From Clostridia bacterium (GTDB taxonomy: Bacteria > Bacillota > Clostridia > Christensenellales > Borkfalkiaceae): DNA of 64,000 nt. The translations under genes and the position numbers were made by a program. Location: assembly GCA_017399945.1 (NCBI GenBank), contig JAFQAQ010000020.1, positions 122,130-186,129 on the forward strand, written 5' to 3'. The notes below the pieces were generated by a model. It searched no databases, was not told the origin of the DNA, and was given only the letters and a program-made list of their open reading frames with translations. This document shows positions 45,336 to 53,989 of the stretch, in pieces. Position 1 is the first letter of the stretch. Each line of letters begins with the position of its first letter.

Positions 45336-48300
45336 TTATTTTGTTTTTGATTTTCTAGCAGGAACGAAAACTCTCATTCCCGTTAAGTTTCCTATCTTGT
45401 TGTTGTCGGTCACTTTGTGAACGCCGTACCAACCGGTATAAGAACCTAGTTTTTCACCCGTTTTATAAGGTGCGCTTGGCATCTTTCTAAAGAATCTTAA
45501 AAATACTCTGTTTTTAATTTCTAGTTTCTTTGAAGAAAGCACGCCTTTTTTATAGGACGAAATAAGATTTAATATTTCAGTTCCGTCTTTATTAGGAATA
45601 ATAGTGTCCGTATAGTCAACTAAAACGATTTTCGGTCTACACTTAACTTTTACGGCAACCGTCCTACTCTTTTTATCAACGCCGAAATTATATTCTAATA
45701 ACGTAACGTCTTTTTGGTTTGCAAGTTCCCTAAACGGGATAAACCTTGACAAGTGCCACAATAACCTTTCGTTTTTCATGTTCAAGGGTTTAACCTTTAC
45801 CTTGCCAACCACTTCGCCCAAGTCGTCGTCAGCCACGTCGAATTTAAGCAACACGCCTCTTGGTAACGGTTTTGCAATGATAAACCCAAGCAAGAATAAC
45901 ACAACGTGTAAAATGAACAAAATAATGAGTAGAATTATTACCCAACGGATAATTCTAGTTGCCATGCTTACGGGGGTTATCGTAAAGGTTTTGGTAGCGC
46001 TTGCCGTGTTGTAATTTACCGTAACGTCCTTTTGGTTTGCGAATATAAACGAACCTAAAAGGTTATCGAAAGGTTTCATCACGTCGGAGAATATTCTGCA
46101 ACAAATAACTGCTTGCCCGTCGATAGTCTCCACGGTAATTTCCGCCGCCGCAGGAAGAATGGTTATCCAACCACCGGGGTTGGTATCAACCTTTATTTCC
46201 CCACTGTCCATTGCTTGGTTTATTTCGGTTATCGTAAGTTGTTGATCGTCCTTATAAACGGTAAAGAAAGCACCTGCGTTAGCCTCGGAAATATCGTATC
46301 TACTAAATTCGCTTGCGCCCTTATCGAGTTTTTCAACCCTATAAGAAGACTTAACTATTTCGAAATCGTATACGGCTTGGTCACTCTTATCGCCAAGGGT
46401 TTTTACGGTAACCTTAACTTGTTTTTTACCCAAACTCGTATCGGCAATATTATTATCGTCTATAACGAAAACTAACTTGCCGTTCTCTATGGTAGTTTTA
46501 TCCGTTACGTCAGAACCACCAACCGAAACCGAATAGGTTATAATTTCGTTTTCAAAGGTTTCGTTAATGCCGTCTAAAATTACTTCAAACTCAATAGTTT
46601 TAGTAACTGCGCCTAACCTGTAAGCCGTTACGCTAAACGGTTCGGTAGTTAAACAATTAACTTCTATACTTCTTGGAACTAAGGAAAATCTCTTTTCAGT
46701 AGTTCTTGAAACGTTGCTTTGTTTGTTTAATACCGTACAAGTAACTTTATACTCGCCAAAACCAAGATTAGTTCCGTCAAAGTCAGCGTTTATCACGCCG
46801 TTTGAATCGACGTAAGAGGTTACGTCAACGGTCTTTCCGTCCGGACCTTCTGCCGTAACCGACCACTTGTAATCGTTTGTCAAGGCGTCGTAATCCACCT
46901 TAACGTTGCTTACGAAAACCTTAAAGTCAATTTCAGCCTTTTTGTAATCGTTACCCGTACCTTGTTTAAGTTCTGCGTCTATTCTATAATAAGTCGGATC
47001 TTTTTCCACGTAACACATTAACGACGAGTACATAGTATACGCACCGTCAAGCACGCTTACCGAAACGAACAATTCGTTAATACCTTCTTTTAAAGGTATC
47101 TCCTCGCCAATAGCGTAACCCGTACCACAATAGGTAACCTTTTCGTAATGCTTTCCAAAAATTGCCTTGGTGTCTATTTCTACGTTATCCGAACTAAATA
47201 CTTTATACTGAACTCTTATCTTATCGTCGGGGAACATGTTACTGTTTATGTATTGCATGTCGGTCGTTTTCCAAGAGTTGCCGTCAAAATATTCTAGATA
47301 AACCTCAATACGAATGGCCGGTTCTAATAGCACCGAAACGTTTGAAACGCTTTTATCGTAGGTAAGTTCAATTACTCCACCCGAGAACTGTTCGGCGTTT
47401 CTTAAAACCACCGTATAACCACCGTCTATCGAGAAATCTTGATTATACCCGTAGTTTTTATTATAATTATCTTTTAAGTATTGGGTTGAAAGTTCGATTT
47501 CCTGAGTGGGAGTAATGGGATTTCCTTTATAAGTAACCGAAGTCAACTTTGCGTTACAATCTTGGGCTATTACGGAAACGCTACTCATAGCGAAATCGTA
47601 TTTGTCAAGATCAACGGTTATCTTATTTCCGTTTATCGTATAATCACTAGTCTCAGCGCCGTATCTTCCGGAAATCTTGTTTGCAACTTGATTCATCTTT
47701 TCGGATAAATTCTCGTTAGTTGCAACGTAAGAAGAGAAAGGATAATTGTCTAACGTGGTTCCAGAAAGGTCTCTCGCCTCGCCGAATCCAAGGAAAATGG
47801 TATTAAGCCCAGCATATCCGTCTATATAACCAGCAATAACGTCTGCAACGCCTTTTACGTTTCCGCTGTAACCAGTAAATTCGCCGTCGGTTAAGATAAC
47901 CAACCAAAACTCCTCGTTTTGAATTTGACTACCGAGCTCTTGGGTAGTTTTCATTCCAAGTCCTTTCAAAACCTCTACCGTGTTAGCAATAGAATCAATC
48001 GGCGTTCCTCCACTTGGTTTTAGTGAAGTGTTTCTTAAAATTTCATGTTCAATTTGATATTCAAGATTTTCCTTTAAGTTAATCTCAAACTCGTCGCGTG
48101 GTGCCCCACCATACTCAAGAGGATCGCTGTTCATTGGAACGATATGAAGTTCGTCGTCTGAACTTAATAAGGAGGTTAACATTTGCAAGGAATACCTTGC
48201 TAACGGATCTCTACCATCCTTATTGTTCATAGAAGTCGAGTTGTCGTATAAAACTGCAACGATCTTCTTTTTATAACTCAATTGGTTTTCCGCAGAAACG

Positions 48301-48401
48301 GGGTTGTTTGCCGGTATAAGCGTAAATAAAGAAAAACAAACGGATAGAACAAAAATAAAAGCAAGTATAAAATTTAATATGCCTTTGCTTTTTGCCTTCA
48401 T
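45336..48401 (-). CDS. Membrane-anchored VWA-domain protein
   Basis: 1021 residues. Signal/anchor helix at about 9-30, then a VWA domain with an intact MIDAS: DNSTS (53-57), the Thr in GGTPIDS (132-138) and Asp in LTDGEF (171-176). Several beta-sandwich-like extracytoplasmic segments follow (about 240-800), then a membrane helix (about 812-840) and a 180-residue cytoplasmic beta-rich tail. VWA domains bind protein partners through a metal ion. The layout puts the VWA outside and the tail inside, where the tubulin-like proteins would be. First gene of the eight-gene operon, with AGGTGAT before the start. Confidence 0.82.
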   Translation of the reverse strand: MKAKSKGILNFILAFIFVLSVCFSLFTLIPANNPVSAENQLSYKKKIVAVLYDNSTSMNNKDGRDPLARYSLQMLTSLLSSDDELHIVPMNSDPLEYGGAPRDEFEINLKENLEYQIEHEILRNTSLKPSGGTPIDSIANTVEVLKGLGMKTTQELGSQIQNEEFWLVILTDGEFTGYSGNVKGVADVIAGYIDGYAGLNTIFLGFGEARDLSGTTLDNYPFSSYVATNENLSEKMNQVANKISGRYGAETSDYTINGNKITVDLDKYDFAMSSVSVIAQDCNAKLTSVTYKGNPITPTQEIELSTQYLKDNYNKNYGYNQDFSIDGGYTVVLRNAEQFSGGVIELTYDKSVSNVSVLLEPAIRIEVYLEYFDGNSWKTTDMQYINSNMFPDDKIRVQYKVFSSDNVEIDTKAIFGKHYEKVTYCGTGYAIGEEIPLKEGINELFVSVSVLDGAYTMYSSLMCYVEKDPTYYRIDAELKQGTGNDYKKAEIDFKVFVSNVKVDYDALTNDYKWSVTAEGPDGKTVDVTSYVDSNGVINADFDGTNLGFGEYKVTCTVLNKQSNVSRTTEKRFSLVPRSIEVNCLTTEPFSVTAYRLGAVTKTIEFEVILDGINETFENEIITYSVSVGGSDVTDKTTIENGKLVFVIDDNNIADTSLGKKQVKVTVKTLGDKSDQAVYDFEIVKSSYRVEKLDKGASEFSRYDISEANAGAFFTVYKDDQQLTITEINQAMDSGEIKVDTNPGGWITILPAAAEITVETIDGQAVICCRIFSDVMKPFDNLLGSFIFANQKDVTVNYNTASATKTFTITPVSMATRIIRWVIILLIILFILHVVLFLLGFIIAKPLPRGVLLKFDVADDDLGEVVGKVKVKPLNMKNERLLWHLSRFIPFRELANQKDVTLLEYNFGVDKKSRTVAVKVKCRPKIVLVDYTDTIIPNKDGTEILNLISSYKKGVLSSKKLEIKNRVFLRFFRKMPSAPYKTGEKLGSYTGWYGVHKVTDNNKIGNLTGMRVFVPARKSKTK

Positions 48402-48510
48402 TTACCACATCACCTCACTCTCAAATTATTTTTACCTAGAAAACGGCACAATATATAGTATTATATATAATGTATATATACAAGCCGTATTTTCAGTCGA
48501 TTAAAACGCC
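48402..48510 (-). promoter_or_regulatory. Likely promoter region of the VWA/tubulin-like operon
   Basis: The minus strand contains TTGTAT, a 17-bp spacer and TACTAT, within an alternating TATATA tract enclosed by the inverted repeat ACGGC...GCCGT (about 48443-48490). The exact start cannot be fixed because several TATAAT-like hexamers overlap. Confidence 0.4.
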
Positions 48511-48647
48511 AAAAATCTCGCAAAAAAGACTATGAGCCATTTTAATGTTTAACTGAAATTATAATACTTTATGTATCACATGTCAATGTTTTTATTGAAA
48601 ATTTAAGGATTTTTGTCACAAAAACTTTTCTCTCGTCGAAAAAAAAT

Positions 48648-48672
48648 AAAGACGGAAAAATTTTCCGTCTTT
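48648..48672 (-). terminator. Terminator of the CASTOR/POLLUX-like channel gene
   Basis: Stem AAAGACGGAAAA / TTTTCCGTCTTT directly after the channel gene, followed by further A/T. It separates the channel gene from the eight-gene operon. Confidence 0.85.
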
Positions 48673-48690
48673 TAATTTAGTATAATGTTT

Positions 48691-50796
48691 TTAGTGTGGG
48701 CTAAACAAAATAACCTTGTCAGATGGTTTTAAGTCCACCGGAATACGTGAAAGGTCACCGGAGAAAATGGTTATCTTTCCGTCTTTAACGTAACCTAAAA
48801 CGATAGTCGGGTTGAGATATCCATATTTGTCTTTTTTGATAGATTCTTCAAAAATTGCCCTAACGAAAACTTCGGCAGTGGTTGGGGTTGGCATGGTTTC
48901 AAAATAACGCCAAACCTTTTTAACGTAAACTTCTTTACTGCTATATTCTTCTGCCCCTTCTTCGTCGTAAGATAAAATATCGTTATAAAGGTCGTAAAGC
49001 GCTTCCACTTCACTAATTTGCGTAACCATTTTACTAATGTATCTGTTGCTAATAACAACGTTTTTAATGGAATAACTGTTAACTATATCGTGGTGTTTTG
49101 GATTTATAATTTCCACGATAACGTCAATTTTCTTATCAACGAACTTATCGTTTTCCTTGGTTTTCTTGTCGATAATATCTCTAACGTAAACCAAATTAGC
49201 AAGTGCGCCTGCGTCTAAATTATCGCTAGAAACCATATCGTCAGACAATATCAAAATACTAATATCGCCGTTGTGTTCGTCCACGTATTGTTCAATGGTG
49301 GAACACAACAAATCTTTTTCGTAAATATCTGCTTGTACCGTTTTGCTAACGAAAGGATACTCTTTATAATAATTCATTTTTTCTAGGCTTTCTTTGTTGT
49401 CAACGACCAAGATATCAACGATTTCCTCGTCGCCACGTTTCCACTCTCGACTGAACGCTTCAAACCCATCCATAATAAACTTGCTTTTGCTGTTATGCCC
49501 TAAAATGATAACCTTTCTTTGTTCTAGCCAATATTCCTTTTTAAGTTCAACCGGATAATCAAAGGGCTTAGCAGAAGATTTTTTATAAACGTCCTTATAA
49601 GAATCACAAAGATAATAAGCAAACCTTTTGTTGTCCTTTTCCATAATAGTAACGGGCAAGGCGTGGTTGTGTTCTTTGTAATAGTTTTTAACGAAATCAA
49701 TCTCGTTTTCATCTCCGTCATACTGCTCGGAATAGAACTCTGCGCCCTTGTTAGAGAACAACTCGCTATACACGGCGTTAAGTTCAGGCATAAGACAAAA
49801 TTGAGAAAGAATTTGCCCAAGAACCTCGTTAACTCTAACGGGAATAATGTTGCATTTTCCCTCAACTTGTTTTGCTTTTATAATTTTGCTAACGATATCC
49901 CAAGTCCACACGTCGGTAATTTCAACGATAATTCTTTGATTATCTGCAGAAGATTCCGCCGCCGTAATATCGGCAACTTGCATAAGAGTTTTAACGGTTA
50001 AGGAATTGCCCTTACCCATCTCGTTTTTGCGTTCAGCCGTTTCGTATTTACAAGAAGAACCGTTAATATCGCCTTCCAAAACGATAATAGAACGTGCCTT
50101 ATCAAGCGCAATATCTCTAAGTTGTTTTGAGGAGAAAACGTCCCCTTCTCTAACTAGCACGGTAACGTTTCTTTTGAAACGATTTTTTCTTATTGCGCGC
50201 TTTCTTGCAAAATAGCCAAGGTCTTTATATTTTTCCATAACGGCTTTGTTTTCTTGCGCAATAGTATCAGCAAGGCGTTCTTCAATTTCCTTTTCGATTT
50301 CTTGTTTTCTGTCGGGAACTAAAACGACGACTCTTTGCTTTTTCTCGGTATAAAGCATATCGTTAACTATTTCAGAAGCCCTGCTATTCCAGTTAATCAA
50401 AACGAAATGATTAGATAAATATAACTTGCGTTTACCTGCGTTAGCGTTTTCAATAAAGTTTGATATGTAGTTAGTAACGTAACCGATAACCGCACCGGTA
50501 AACGAAATCATACCCACCACGACGATAACAACGCAAACTATGGTAATAGTAACGCCCGCCGTCCCTATATCACTAACGACGAAGGAAATACAACCAGGGT
50601 CTAAAATCATGGTAATCGTACAGAAAGCAGCCTCTATAAAACTCATACTTTCCGTACCTTTTAACGAAAGCGCGCTTATAATACCAGAAGCGATAAAAAA
50701 GAACACTATGTTAAAAAGCAGAATTCCTGCAAGCACCATTCTACCGGGATTTTTAACTAGTTGAACACTAATCCACTCTTTTAATTTTTTAAACAT
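48691..50796 (-). CDS. CASTOR/POLLUX-like ion channel with tandem RCK-type domains
   Basis: 701 residues. Membrane helix at about 20-44, a pore-loop-like segment (ITMILDPGCISF, about 61-72) and a second helix at about 80-110, then Rossmann-like NAD-binding domains beginning LSNHFVLINWNSRASEIVNDML (split here: LSNHFVLINWN, 127-137) and later KVIILGHNSKSKFIMDGF. This layout is typical of bacterial homologues of the plant CASTOR/POLLUX channels, which conduct cations. The start at 50796 avoids an unlikely upstream extension. It has its own promoter and terminator but sits directly upstream of the tubulin-like operon, whose last gene is also RCK-like. Confidence 0.75.
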   Translation of the reverse strand: MFKKLKEWISVQLVKNPGRMVLAGILLFNIVFFFIASGIISALSLKGTESMSFIEAAFCTITMILDPGCISFVVSDIGTAGVTITIVCVVIVVVGMISFTGAVIGYVTNYISNFIENANAGKRKLYLSNHFVLINWNSRASEIVNDMLYTEKKQRVVVLVPDRKQEIEKEIEERLADTIAQENKAVMEKYKDLGYFARKRAIRKNRFKRNVTVLVREGDVFSSKQLRDIALDKARSIIVLEGDINGSSCKYETAERKNEMGKGNSLTVKTLMQVADITAAESSADNQRIIVEITDVWTWDIVSKIIKAKQVEGKCNIIPVRVNEVLGQILSQFCLMPELNAVYSELFSNKGAEFYSEQYDGDENEIDFVKNYYKEHNHALPVTIMEKDNKRFAYYLCDSYKDVYKKSSAKPFDYPVELKKEYWLEQRKVIILGHNSKSKFIMDGFEAFSREWKRGDEEIVDILVVDNKESLEKMNYYKEYPFVSKTVQADIYEKDLLCSTIEQYVDEHNGDISILILSDDMVSSDNLDAGALANLVYVRDIIDKKTKENDKFVDKKIDVIVEIINPKHHDIVNSYSIKNVVISNRYISKMVTQISEVEALYDLYNDILSYDEEGAEEYSSKEVYVKKVWRYFETMPTPTTAEVFVRAIFEESIKKDKYGYLNPTIVLGYVKDGKITIFSGDLSRIPVDLKPSDKVILFSPH

Positions 50797-50829
50797 TCTT
50801 TTTCCCTTTAATTTTTTAAGTTTTTTAAT

Positions 50830-50858
50830 ATAGTAACATCCACGGATATCAATGTCAA
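50830..50858 (-). promoter_or_regulatory. Promoter of the CASTOR/POLLUX-like gene, with inverted repeats
   Basis: Minus strand: consensus TTGACA (50853-50858), 17-bp spacer, TACTAT (50830-50835). ATCCACG lies within the spacer region and its inverse CGTGGAT upstream near 50877, a possible operator pair. Confidence 0.6.
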
Positions 50859-50887
50859 TCAAAATAAGACAAATTTCGTGGATATAA

Positions 50888-50915
50888 AAAGGCGAAGTCC
50901 GTTTGCTTCGCCTTT
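50888..50915 (-). terminator. Terminator of the RsgI-domain lipoprotein gene
   Basis: Stem AAAGGCGAAG / CTTCGCCTTT with an 8-nt loop and U-run, after the lipoprotein stop codon. Confidence 0.8.
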
Positions 50916-50933
50916 CTTTTTTTGGTTTTTAAT

Positions 50934-51938
50934 TTAATTAAATTTTTCACGCCAATTTCTAATTTGTTCTTCTATTTCTTCTTTTTGTTGTTTAAACTTA
51001 TCTTCGTGTTCCTTCAATTTGCCGGCAAATTGGTCACGACGGTTTTTAGCAATTTGCTCAATTTCGTCTTTTACTTGTTCTACCTTTTGGCGTTTCTCGC
51101 CTTTTAACTGTTCTATTGCAAGCTCGTACTCTTGTTTAAGAGTTTCAAATTCTGCTATTTTAGCGTCGTACTCTTGTTGAATAAGCGCAAGTTCTTGTTC
51201 GCTTAAATCTTGATTTTTAAGTTGGATTGAAAGTTCCTTAATTTCCTTTGCAAGTTCAAAAAGTTTGGAGTATTCTTGTTTAATTTCTTCAACGGCTTGG
51301 CTATATTCTTCACGAAGGTGATGTGGAAGTCCGTTTTTAACGCAATCTTCTTTAACAAGTTTTATTCTTTCCTCAAAATTAAGTTCCAAAATTTCTTCAA
51401 TAGTCATTTCGGGATATAATTCTAAAATACGGCTAATCATTCTTGCATCTTTTAGTGAAACGCCCCATTCGGTAGCAAGCGCTTGGAATTCCTCTAGTTG
51501 TTCGGGCGATACCCTGCCAAAAATACCTTTTTTGTCAAAGAAACCGTTTATCTTTTCGGTTATTTTTTCTTCAATCTCTTTAACAAACTCATCGTTCTCG
51601 CCTTCCGTTAAAATATAAACGGTTGCTTGTTCGGCGTTTAAATCGATAAAGCCCAACTCAGTTGCCATAGCAGTAAAGGCTTCGCCTGCTTCTTCCACCG
51701 TCATTCCCACAAGTTCTAGTTGGCAAATAACCGTTTCGCCGTCTTCATTAATTGCGTTTACGGCAACCACGATACCTTCTTCATCGACCACCAACTCGAT
51801 TTCAGGATTGATTCTCATACTAACGTAAGATAGTTCTTCCGCTTTTGCGTCCGTAGCGTCGGTATTGCAACCTATAAAGCAAGCACAAGCCATTACCACA
51901 CACAACAAGACGCTTAAAAGTTTACAAAGTTTTTTCAT
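50934..51938 (-). CDS. Lipoprotein with RsgI-type N-terminal domain and long helical tail
   Basis: 334 residues. A lipoprotein-type signal (KKLCKLLSVLLCVVMACACF then the lipobox Cys) is followed by YVSMRINPEIELVVDEEG and VVAVNAINEDGE, matching the extracellular domain of RsgI-type anti-sigma factors (compare YIDVNPSLELSLDSE in the neighbour). A second helical region follows, and the last 120 residues form a Glu/Lys/Gln coiled coil. It lacks the cytoplasmic anti-sigma part. It may share a ligand with the anti-sigma factor. It has its own upstream region sharing a 19-nt element with the sigma gene, suggesting the same sigma factor drives it. Confidence 0.72.
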   Translation of the reverse strand: MKKLCKLLSVLLCVVMACACFIGCNTDATDAKAEELSYVSMRINPEIELVVDEEGIVVAVNAINEDGETVICQLELVGMTVEEAGEAFTAMATELGFIDLNAEQATVYILTEGENDEFVKEIEEKITEKINGFFDKKGIFGRVSPEQLEEFQALATEWGVSLKDARMISRILELYPEMTIEEILELNFEERIKLVKEDCVKNGLPHHLREEYSQAVEEIKQEYSKLFELAKEIKELSIQLKNQDLSEQELALIQQEYDAKIAEFETLKQEYELAIEQLKGEKRQKVEQVKDEIEQIAKNRRDQFAGKLKEHEDKFKQQKEEIEEQIRNWREKFN

Positions 51939-52035
51939 TTTATCAGTCTCCTTTTATTTTTATATCGTATTTGAATAAAGCAGGAAAAAAGCCCTTCTTT
52001 TCGTCCCGTTCACATTATTAATAAAATAAATATTA

Positions 52036-52054
52036 TTTTTATCGCAAAAAAAAT
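52036..52054 (-). promoter_or_regulatory. 19-nt element shared with the sigma-factor operon (copy 1)
   Basis: Identical to 53908-53926 (TTTTTATCGCAAAAAAAAT on the plus strand). It lies about 100 bases upstream of the lipoprotein start, just past the preceding terminator. Candidate promoter or regulator site. Confidence 0.45.
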
Positions 52055-52057
52055 AAA

Positions 52058-52086
52058 AAAAACGGAACTTTTTTTGTTCCGTTTTT
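52058..52086 (-). terminator. Terminator of the sigma/anti-sigma operon
   Basis: Stem AAAAACGGAAC / GTTCCGTTTTT with an all-T loop, after the RsgI-like gene. Confidence 0.8.
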
Positions 52087-52111
52087 AAAACTCTTGTTAA
52101 AAAGAATATTT

Positions 52112-53212
52112 TTATGGTTTATGGTGCTGACCGTCTCCTTCGTGTGGGTTGTCTCCGTTACCGTTAGGAGCACCGCCGTCTAAATCATCATCCGTTTGTC
52201 TTGCGGTAATGTTACCCGTTTGAAAATCTACTTCAAAAATACACTCTCCACCGTCGAAAAATTTTAGCGTTACAACGTAAACCGCCTTAAACTCGCCGTG
52301 TTTAGAAGGTAATATAAACACACGGTAATGCTCAACGTCACCAACCGTTTTTCCAATTTGTTCTAAAACAGAGTTTAACGCTTGACTCTCGGAAACGTTA
52401 ACGTTTACCGAACCGGAAATCACTTCGCCGTTCGAGTTATCGTCGTTATTTGTTTTTTGAGAGTAAATTAGGTTTAAGTCCTTTATGGACATTTTGGACA
52501 ATTCTGAAACATCGTCGTGGGTTAAATCGTCTAAATCGTCAATCATTTTGTCAAGCAAACGCATTTTACCTATAGAAACGCCTTGCTCTTTAGCCCTTTG
52601 TTTTAAATCTTTAGTGGCTTTTACTTCTTGCGCAATAATAGCACACTCCATTTCCGAATTTTCAAACACGTCGTTAACTTGTTTGGTGATAATGTTTAAA
52701 AACTCGCTCGTGTTGACCTTTTCGCCCGATTCAACGCTTATGAGCATAGAATTATCTTCTTGCGTTAAATAACCATTAACGTACATAGACCCTACGATTG
52801 CGTTAACGGCAGTTTTTAGTTCAACGCCTTCAAGCTTCATTCCGTTAAGTATAATTTCTGCGTCTTGGTTTACCGCCGTGCAAGAGAGAACTACGTTTTC
52901 GCTGTCAAGCGACAGTTCAAGACTAGGATTTACGTCAATATACACGTGCGTCTGTGCTAAAGCGTCCGGTTGTGTTTGGGGAGTAATTTTCCCAACCAAC
53001 AACCCTGCTCCGAACAATATTATACAAGACATAACCAACGCTATCCGACGGAAAAAGAAAGGACGGTTATATTGTTTTTCAGTTGCCGTTTGATTGGACG
53101 TAGATGCCGGAACTTGCGTCTGATTTTCACAAGCCGAAATAATTTCTTTCTTAAAATCCGGCGTTTCGTCTATCATAGCGTCCTTAAATTTTTTCTTTAA
53201 GTTCTTAGACAT
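52112..53212 (-). CDS. RsgI-like anti-sigma factor
   Basis: 366 residues. A cytoplasmic N-terminal part (1-55, KKFKDAMIDETPDFKKEI), one membrane helix (about 56-73, IALVMSCIILFGAGLLVG) and the RsgI-type extracellular domain HVYIDVNPSLELSLDSE, then about 250 residues including a PepSY-like beta segment near the C-terminus (AVYVVTLKFFDGGECIFEV). The tail is Gly/Asn/His-rich. It directly abuts the sigma gene, the standard arrangement for a membrane anti-sigma factor that holds the sigma until an outside signal releases it. The signal is unknown. Confidence 0.82.
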   Translation of the reverse strand: MSKNLKKKFKDAMIDETPDFKKEIISACENQTQVPASTSNQTATEKQYNRPFFFRRIALVMSCIILFGAGLLVGKITPQTQPDALAQTHVYIDVNPSLELSLDSENVVLSCTAVNQDAEIILNGMKLEGVELKTAVNAIVGSMYVNGYLTQEDNSMLISVESGEKVNTSEFLNIITKQVNDVFENSEMECAIIAQEVKATKDLKQRAKEQGVSIGKMRLLDKMIDDLDDLTHDDVSELSKMSIKDLNLIYSQKTNNDDNSNGEVISGSVNVNVSESQALNSVLEQIGKTVGDVEHYRVFILPSKHGEFKAVYVVTLKFFDGGECIFEVDFQTGNITARQTDDDLDGGAPNGNGDNPHEGDGQHHKP

Positions 53213-53782
53213 TTAATATCTCTCCTTTACAATCAACTTCATTTTTTTAATTGCACGGTTATATTTTGATAAAACCGTCGATAAAGGCTTTTCTAAAAGT
53301 TTTGCAATTTCGTTGTTTTTCATACCGGACACGATACGTAGCGTAACCACCTCACGTTCTTCTTCGTTCAAAATTTTTAACGTTTCATTAAGAAAAGCAC
53401 TGTTAATTATTTTATCTTCCATATTTTGCGACGACAAAGTATTTTCTATACCTTCGTCCAACTGGACGTTCCTTGTTTTCAACTGAAAAAGCCTTCTTAT
53501 TAGGTTTAGTTCTATTCGAAAAATCCATGCTAACGGCTTGCCTTGTGGCTGATATTGCTTTGCGTATTTATATATTTGAATAAAAGTGTCTTGCATTACG
53601 TCGTCTGCTTCTTGCTTGTTTGCTAGTTTTGAAATAGCAAAGGCAAAAACGTCCGTTTTTATAAGGTCGTATAACGAGCCCATCGACGTAGCGTCTCCGT
53701 TAGATACGTCCAAAAGCAATTGTTCTATGCGGGCGTTTTTATTTTGAACGTCATCTACGTTTAATGCGAATACTACGATCAC
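53213..53782 (-). CDS. ECF-type RNA polymerase sigma factor
   Basis: 189 residues. Region 2 has ANKQEADDVMQDTFIQIYKYA and GKPLAWIFRIELNLIRRL; region 4 has EEREVVTLRIVSGMKNNEIAKLL followed by LSTVLSKYNRAIKKMK. The start is a GTG at 53782 (VIVVFALN) behind GAGGAGAT; the longer open frame from 53854 is hydrophobic, lies across the promoter and is rejected. Co-transcribed with the anti-sigma gene, which overlaps its stop. Likely autoregulated and directing the nearby lipoprotein gene. Confidence 0.85.
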   Translation of the reverse strand: MIVVFALNVDDVQNKNARIEQLLLDVSNGDATSMGSLYDLIKTDVFAFAISKLANKQEADDVMQDTFIQIYKYAKQYQPQGKPLAWIFRIELNLIRRLFQLKTRNVQLDEGIENTLSSQNMEDKIINSAFLNETLKILNEEEREVVTLRIVSGMKNNEIAKLLEKPLSTVLSKYNRAIKKMKLIVKERY

Positions 53783-53815
53783 GATTGTTATTATCTCCTC
53801 AATAATATTATCTAG

Positions 53816-53830
53816 ATTATACCATAAAAG
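53816..53830 (-). promoter_or_regulatory. Extended -10 promoter of the sigma-factor gene
   Basis: Minus strand TGGTATAAT (53816-53824), an extended -10; no convincing -35. The shared 19-nt element is about 85 bases upstream. Confidence 0.5.
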
Positions 53831-53907
53831 TCGACAAAAAACAATTTTCAACAAGTTTTATCGTCAAGCACGTATCTTTTTCTATATTAATAATAATTAA
53901 CCTTTTG

Positions 53908-53926
53908 TTTTTATCGCAAAAAAAAT
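53908..53926 (-). promoter_or_regulatory. 19-nt element shared with the lipoprotein gene (copy 2)
   Basis: Identical to 52036-52054. About 125 bases upstream of the sigma-factor start, just past the nagB terminator, as in copy 1. Confidence 0.45.
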
Positions 53927-53937
53927 TTTAAAACAAA

Positions 53938-53970
53938 AAAATCAGATTCCGTGTATAGAATCTGATTTTA
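53938..53970 (-). terminator. nagB terminator
   Basis: Stem AATCAGATTC / GAATCTGATT with an 8-nt loop and flanking A/T tracts. Confidence 0.8.
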
Positions 53971-53989
53971 TCTTTTAACAGATAGTTAA

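Noticed and set aside
52960..53200. Plus-strand open frames inside the anti-sigma gene
   Set aside because: They overlap a well-supported gene and show no family resemblance or ribosome-binding site.
53783..53854. Longer N-terminus of the sigma factor
   Set aside because: It overlaps the extended -10 promoter and encodes a hydrophobic stretch unlike sigma factors; the GTG at 53782 follows GAGGAGAT.
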